Shown here in pieces: positions 14,465-18,344 of a DNA stretch of 18,344 nt. Made by a program: the position numbers and the translations under genes. The stretch is from Nitrososphaerales archaeon TH526 (lineage in GTDB: Archaea > Thermoproteota > Nitrososphaeria > Nitrososphaerales > Nitrososphaeraceae): contig JAATVR010000030.1 of NCBI GenBank assembly GCA_014523665.1, positions 1 to 18,344 on the forward strand, written 5' to 3'. The notes under the pieces were generated by a model. The model was given only the letters and a program-made list of their open reading frames with translations, had not been told where the DNA came from and ran no database searches. The first letter of the stretch is position 1. Each line of letters begins with the position of its first letter.

Positions 14465-15015
14465 TAAGAAGGATCTTCCGAAAGCCATAAGATAAACAAT
14501 CTCAAAGGTGTCATGGGCTTTGCAAAGTACTTAGGATATTAATAAAAAAGAACAAGTTCTGTCCTATTTTAATGGAAGAGTTAGAGATCCTCAGCTTGAC
14601 CTAGGTAAACGATGGAAAACAACATGGAATTATTATCTAAACAGAATAAATCTTTTTTTCATTGATATACAATTACCATTTGCAGCATCAGATACAGGTT
14701 TCTTCAATCGAAGAAAGAACTAATTAGATTACCCCGGATTTTGTCAAAATAAAACAGAAATCGTCTAAACGCGTTAGTCCATACTTTGAAACCGAAATTA
14801 AAGCAGAAGATACTTACAAGACTCGGCATTTATACGAGAGAGCAATGCAAAACATCCCTGCCATATCAGAGTGCCGTCGATGCATACTAGGAAATCGGAT
14901 TGAAAATAGATACAGTTCTCAATGTGGGTATCCTCCAACAGTCACAACATTCGAAGAAATGAAAGAAGTTGAAGATATGAGGATGAGGATATTTCAAGAT
15001 ATTTATGAGACTTAA
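14465..15015 (+). pseudogene. Thaumarchaeal-type integrase (tyrosine recombinase) relic
   Basis: Pieces of one integrase appear in order with frame breaks. HKINNLKGVMGFAKYLGY ends at stops near 14540. A shifted frame gives KKEQVLSYFNGRVRDPQLD then LGKRWKTTWNYYLNRINLFF (core-binding SAM-like domain). A further shift gives ITPDFVKIKQKSSKRVSPYF and ETEI. The text then jumps to AEDTYKTRHLYERAMQN and a degenerate zinc-ribbon tail, CRRC...YSSQCGYP, ending DIYET-stop at 15015. The region that should lie between ETEI and the tail, with the Arg-His-Arg-Tyr catalytic residues, is missing, so the gene is dead. It starts about 200 bp after tRNA-Gly on the same strand, where integrases of tRNA-targeting elements usually sit. 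The left boundary is approximate. Confidence 0.75.
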
Positions 15016-15021
15016 TCTAGG

Positions 15022-15043
15022 TAAGGCATATATTTTTGCCTTA
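15022..15043. repeat. Hairpin-forming inverted repeat after the integrase relic
   Basis: TAAGGCA (15022-15028) and TGCCTTA (15037-15043) form a perfect 7-bp stem with an 8-nt T-rich loop, seven bases past the relic's stop. It could be the old terminator. The string CATATATTTTT inside it also resembles a TATA box for the small ORF at 15070. Confidence 0.4.
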
Positions 15044-15069
15044 GTCTAATTAAGTAGATAGCAAACTAC

Positions 15070-15240
15070 ATGGATAATAAAATAACAAATCCACCGAAGA
15101 TTTTGATAAATTTTATTTTTTCAACACTTTTGTTTTGTCAGGGTGTCAGTTATCTGTCTACTCAGATTTCTAATAGTGTTCCAATAACGGGTATTGATAA
15201 TATCACAAGGATCTTTGACACATTTTTGTTGCCGGGTTAA
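15070..15240 (+). CDS. Possible small membrane protein, 56 residues
   Basis: ATG 15070 to TAA 15240. After a polar start (MDNKITNPPK) comes a hydrophobic helix, ILINFIFSTLLFCQGVSYL, so a single membrane segment or signal anchor is plausible. The family is not recognised. The same frame continues after two stops as a second open stretch at 15256-15477 (LAAFLTYTCRV, IASVFLGSPIVLLNILGSLG), also hydrophobic. The two may be parts of one interrupted membrane protein gene. Evidence is weak. Confidence 0.3.
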   Translation: MDNKITNPPKILINFIFSTLLFCQGVSYLSTQISNSVPITGIDNITRIFDTFLLPG

Positions 15241-15622
15241 TTAGTTCTTTAACACATGATAATGATAAGACATGCTATCTACCGCAACATGAATTCAGTT
15301 ATATCCCAGCTAGCCGCATTCTTGACTTATACATGTAGAGTACCTTCCGAGGAATTAAATAATAGCCTCTCACAGTCACATAAACTATGGATCGCGTCAG
15401 TCTTTCTAGGTAGTCCAATTGTATTGCTAAATATTTTGGGTTCTTTAGGTCATTCCATTTTCAATTTACATTGTTAATCATTTACCAAATATCCAACGTG
15501 GTTTGATCATATTTAACAGGAAAGGAAACTGCTTTGTAGTGTATGTAATGCTATTGGTTGGCTGTCCCATGTTAAGCGCTTTCGTCAGTGTACTTACTGT
15601 CTTAGTTTTCATTCTGGATACA
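15241..15622. other. Stretch without a firmly supported gene
   Basis: A plus-strand frame of 73 codons (15256-15477) encodes two short hydrophobic segments and shares its frame with the small ORF before it. I see no start signal or family match. The rest, up to the convergent cupredoxin relic, shows no hairpin or RNA gene. Confidence 0.35.
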
Positions 15623-16605
15623 CTACGAGTTTGGTAATACAAACTGGTCTCGCACTGGTGGTAAAATCTCGTTGTTATCTTTTGCGGTTATTTGCACATC
15701 TATAGCATAGGGTACATTTTCAATCAATATTGGTCCTTTAATATGAAATGTGCCATCATTATTGATTGCTTTCTGACCTATAAAATCTGGTCCCCATGTA
15801 ACAAAGTGTGAAGCATTCTCACCTGCATGAGATGGAACTAGTTCTAAGTCTAGTATTCCATCACTATCATCATACTTGTCGTTGAAGAGCACCCTACCAG
15901 TTGAGGCATTTAAGAGAGAAACATTATAAGTTAATGCAATATCAGGGGGAAATGTAACAGTTTTTGGTACAAATGATAGGACGATTCTCTCAGGTATGCT
16001 TGAGTTGAATGGGACCGCATTCCCTCCTATCAGCATGTTCATGTTCTTGCCTTCCTCTACAGCACTCCCTACATTAATCGTGCCTCGGGCTGACGGATTA
16101 GAACTATCGTAGTAATGGTATACTCCAGGCTTATCGAAGGTGTGTATGAAAGAACCTCCCGTCTGTGAGTACGGGTCCCGAATCAAAACTTTCAGGTGAA
16201 GTATATGTTTCGTTAGAGGCTGTTGTAGTTACTGAATGATCTCCGTCATCATCATTGAACCATATAACTGTCATACCTGTTGGTATAGAGATCTCTGGAG
16301 GATTGTAGCTTGAAAAACCTGAAGAACTAAAAGGAATGTCAATTACATATTACATATGAAGGTTCGCTTCTTAATTCATAAAATATTGGCGGTGGGAAAT
16401 TGGTCTCCGGTTGACCATAGGTCTTTCCAACATAGTGGTTGGCAAGAATCATGCTGCTAGCTGCCAGCATTATTACGATCAATAGTGGTACAGGTTGAAA
16501 CCTAGATCTAAAAATGTGGAACCGCAGGTCCTGCTTACTATTATTCACACCATAATGGGAACTGCTCATTTTCACATATCTAACATAATTACATCTAATC
16601 CACAT
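15623..16605 (-). pseudogene. Membrane-anchored cupredoxin-like protein, broken by two frameshifts
   Basis: Three minus-strand frames join into one protein of about 325 residues. The N-terminus has a membrane segment, VPLLIVIMLAASSMILANHY, then GKTYGQPETNFPPPIFYELR. The frame breaks at a tandem 7-bp duplication, TTACATA twice at 16343-16356; deleting one copy restores SYVIDIPFSS. The second piece, SIPTGMTVIWFNDDDGDHSV, is the first half of a plastocyanin-like domain with one His ligand. Another one-base shift near 16170-16176 leads to GGSFIHTFDKPGVYHYYDSS and ARGTINVG, the second half. The position of the usual Cu-binding Cys is Asp (HYYD), and the following His and Met are missing, so type 1 copper binding is unlikely. 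A C-terminal beta-rich domain follows to 15623. Cupredoxins of this layout are numerous in ammonia-oxidising archaea. Confidence 0.75.
16343..16356 (-). repeat. 7-bp tandem duplication causing a frameshift
   Basis: TTACATA occurs twice in tandem. One copy keeps the cupredoxin frame (PSYVIDIPF); two copies give PSYVICN-stop. Confidence 0.75.
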
Positions 16606-16686
16606 TAATAAATTAGATTTAACTATGTTATCTCATTGCTAGCGTTTACTTTAAGCCCGGTACAGGTTATTCATTTAGGTGGATAG

Positions 16687-16710
16687 TACTCTAAAATAAC
16701 AGATAGAGTA
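16687..16710. repeat. Inverted repeat downstream of the SPFH gene
   Basis: TACTCTA (16687-16693) and TAGAGTA (16704-16710) pair perfectly over 7 bp with a 10-nt loop. It lies about 135 bp after the stop of the minus-strand SPFH gene and upstream of the cupredoxin relic. It could be a 3' hairpin or a regulator site; no T-run follows. Confidence 0.3.
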
Positions 16711-16844
16711 TTATATGGCGCCAACGCCGACTGCGGGAGACCAAATGATTATATAATAACAAATCTAGGTCCAATTGCCAGTGTTAGATCAGATAATGTA
16801 GTATGGAATTTCAAATATCACGATACAGATCTGGAAACTCGTCT

Positions 16845-17834
16845 TCATTCATCAGTCGTTGATCCGCTTATTTTAGATGTTCTCTGCTGTAGATGTTTAG
16901 ATATGGCTCTTCTTGTGTTTTCCAAATAAGCAATAGTTGTCGCGAGGTTACCGAACCCCATTGAATTGAGTGTTTCAGAAGGAACCAAAACTATTGTATT
17001 ACCATGAACCTTTACCGCTTCATACAGCATATTTGACTGTCGTAACGCATATGCTACTGGATTATCAGCATATACCCTAGATGCCTCTTCGAATCTTTTT
17101 GCGACTTGGACTTCTGATTCTCCAAAAGTGATTCTGGCGTTCTTTTCCCTTTCAGTCTGCGCCTGCATAGACATCGCAGATTCCAGTTCCTGGGGAATGA
17201 TTACCTGCCGAATTTCTACTCCTGTTACTTCTATACCCCAACTTCCAGCCTCTTCAGAAATCACATTTTTGACAGTATGGTTAATGTCTTCCCTTTTTGA
17301 TAATATATCTTGAAATAGTGCTGAACCGATGTTGTTTCTAAGTGTTGTTTGTGAAACTTGTTTTATCATCTCATTGAAATTTTGGACATTTAATATAGCG
17401 TCCTTGGATCGTGTTTCCATTACCTCATATCTAAGTATGGCATCTATGGTTACAGGAACATTGTCCTTTGTAAGCATCCTCTCAGCTTTGAATTCACTTA
17501 CCCTCTCTCTTATATCAACTACTAATACATTGTCGGCAAAGGGAATTCTCGTTTGAATACCCGGGCCAACCTGCCTTCTGTACCTTCCCAGCCTAAGTAC
17601 TACTGCTCTTTCATATTGCCTGACTATGATAAGAAATGAAGAAAATATGATAGCTCCACCTGCAATGAGCGATAGATAGGAGAGCAAGTCGCTTCTTCCT
17701 GTTATCCAAACTCCAATTCCTATAATTAAAGCCAATATACCTAGTGCAAAGTAGGCTCCTGAGCCTTTTTGACTAACAATTTTATCAATGGGATCGATTA
17801 TCACAGATGATGGTGATAATTGTGATGACAACAT
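16845..17834 (-). CDS. SPFH/Band 7 (stomatin-like, slipin) membrane protein
   Basis: About 329 residues. Two adjacent hydrophobic segments near the N-terminus, GAYFALGILALIIGIGVWIT and YLSLIAGGAIIFSSFLIIV, anchor the protein. The SPFH domain follows: RQYERAVVLRLGRYRRQVGP, IPFADNVLVVDIRERV, LTKDNVPVTIDAILRYEV, GSWGIEVTGVEIRQVIIPQE and then the helical stretch AMSMQAQTEREKNARITFGE. Slipins form oligomeric scaffolds in membrane microdomains and often pair with an NfeD-type protease; none is seen here. The ATG at 17832-17834 is the likely start. GGAGGTG (17838-17844) is a strong Shine-Dalgarno sequence in front of it and overlaps the alternative GTG at 17840, which therefore is a poor start. It is one of few genes here with such a site. 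Confidence 0.93.
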   Translation of the reverse strand: MLSSQLSPSSVIIDPIDKIVSQKGSGAYFALGILALIIGIGVWITGRSDLLSYLSLIAGGAIIFSSFLIIVRQYERAVVLRLGRYRRQVGPGIQTRIPFADNVLVVDIRERVSEFKAERMLTKDNVPVTIDAILRYEVMETRSKDAILNVQNFNEMIKQVSQTTLRNNIGSALFQDILSKREDINHTVKNVISEEAGSWGIEVTGVEIRQVIIPQELESAMSMQAQTEREKNARITFGESEVQVAKRFEEASRVYADNPVAYALRQSNMLYEAVKVHGNTIVLVPSETLNSMGFGNLATTIAYLENTRRAISKHLQQRTSKISGSTTDE

Positions 17835-17840
17835 TACCAC

Positions 17841-18344
17841 CTCCGCTGAATCTTTATTATCATTGAAGTATGCGTTCCCGGTTCTGTATTATCATAATAA
17901 TTCAAAATAATCACCGAGAGTTTATAATTAATAACTTCGTAAAGCCTACTGAAGGTCATCAGTGAATTTGTATTCATATACATATGTGTGTATGTACTAT
18001 CTACCTAATATTATTGAATTAACAAAGTTAGTTAACTTGCTGTGTCGCTACCTGTTAGGTCTACACTACTCACACCCCATATCCTGGAGGAAACTAAAGG
18101 TCCAGATACTTACAGAGAATATTCTAATAGAACTAAAAGTTGTACTAATAGAAAGGCATTATCTTCTTCTCTTGTCATCTAATGTTATGTCTTGCTGAAA
18201 AAAATTTCTTTCAGTCTTGCAGTATTGCTTGGATCCTTCGCATTTTCTAATCCCTATCTAATGATTCGTTATTTTAAACTCAAACCAATTCGGTCTTCAA
18301 GTATTCTTGGAGTTGTTGCATGTCCAAGTTACTTCAGGAATGAA
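17841..18344. other. Right-hand end: no gene seen
   Basis: The first 100 bp must hold the promoter of the SPFH gene. A 78-codon plus-strand frame (17962-18198) has no family resemblance and very skewed composition (Leu, Tyr), so it is not called. A 6-bp inverted repeat (CTGAAA 18195-18200, TTTCAG 18209-18214) and a near-palindrome AAGTTAGTTAACTT (18025-18038) are present, with no known role. Confidence 0.4.

Noticed and set aside
16687..16929. Plus-strand open stretch reading LYGANADCGRPNDYIITNLG and on
   Set aside because: It looks coding-like but has no start codon, follows a stop directly, and runs antisense into the SPFH gene; no family could be assigned.
17962..18198. 78-codon plus-strand frame near the right end
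   Set aside because: Leu/Tyr-heavy composition, no start signal and no recognisable domain.
1..18344. CRISPR arrays, rRNA genes, complete insertion sequences
   Set aside because: No regularly spaced repeats, rRNA-like sequence or intact transposase was seen on either strand.

Overview
The window looks archaeal and fits a soil-type ammonia oxidiser of the Nitrososphaeria (Thaumarchaeota), probably near Nitrososphaera or Nitrosocosmicus. Supporting signs are a tRNA gene with two bulge-helix-bulge introns, an archaeal RtcB RNA ligase, a PDCD5-type DNA-binding protein, a ComA-like enzyme, TATA boxes about 25-30 bp before start codons (several mRNAs look leaderless), a haloarchaeal/thaumarchaeal-style PHA synthase, futalosine-pathway menaquinone genes, and relics of a thaumarchaeal integrase and a cupredoxin. 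The assignment rests on recognised protein families and gene context; no search was run.

Layout. 1-1127 (-): PHA synthase PhaC, cut by the window edge. 1384-2370 (-): ComA-like phosphosulfolactate synthase fused to a C-terminal winged-helix domain. 2618-3523 (-): unknown protein. 3596-5122: a decay zone with a GNAT acetyltransferase pseudogene (+) and a frameshifted class III nucleotide cyclase (-). 5281-8741: three genes of the futalosine menaquinone pathway, mqnD (+), mqnE (-) and mqnC (+), followed by HMG-CoA synthase (8900-10300, +). 10301-11050 is mostly non-coding, with one possible small gene. 11051-11797 (-): unknown protein, perhaps winged-helix. 12110-14034 (-): a two-gene unit, rtcB then a PDCD5-family gene, overlapping by 4 bp. 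14139-14266 (+): tRNA-Gly(UCC) with introns at 37/38 and 53/54, head-to-head with rtcB. About 14465-15015 (+): integrase pseudogene lacking its catalytic core, just downstream of the tRNA. 15070-15477: small hydrophobic ORFs. 15623-16605 (-): cupredoxin-like membrane-anchored protein broken by two frameshifts. 16845-17834 (-): SPFH/stomatin-like membrane protein. 17841-18344: no gene seen.

How the genes work together. MqnE, MqnC and MqnD catalyse three steps of menaquinone synthesis by the futalosine route; MqnA and MqnB activities must be encoded elsewhere. HMG-CoA synthase starts the mevalonate pathway, which supplies the isoprenoid chains of archaeal lipids and of menaquinone. RtcB joins tRNA exons after intron removal, and it sits 104 bp from a tRNA that needs two such joins. 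The tRNA plus the integrase relic mark a probable old integration site, in keeping with the pseudogenes and low gene density to its right.

The most notable items are the two-intron tRNA-Gly facing rtcB, the ComA/winged-helix fusion, the integrase relic with an internal deletion, and the 7-bp tandem duplication that broke the cupredoxin gene. I found no clear new multi-gene system and claim none.
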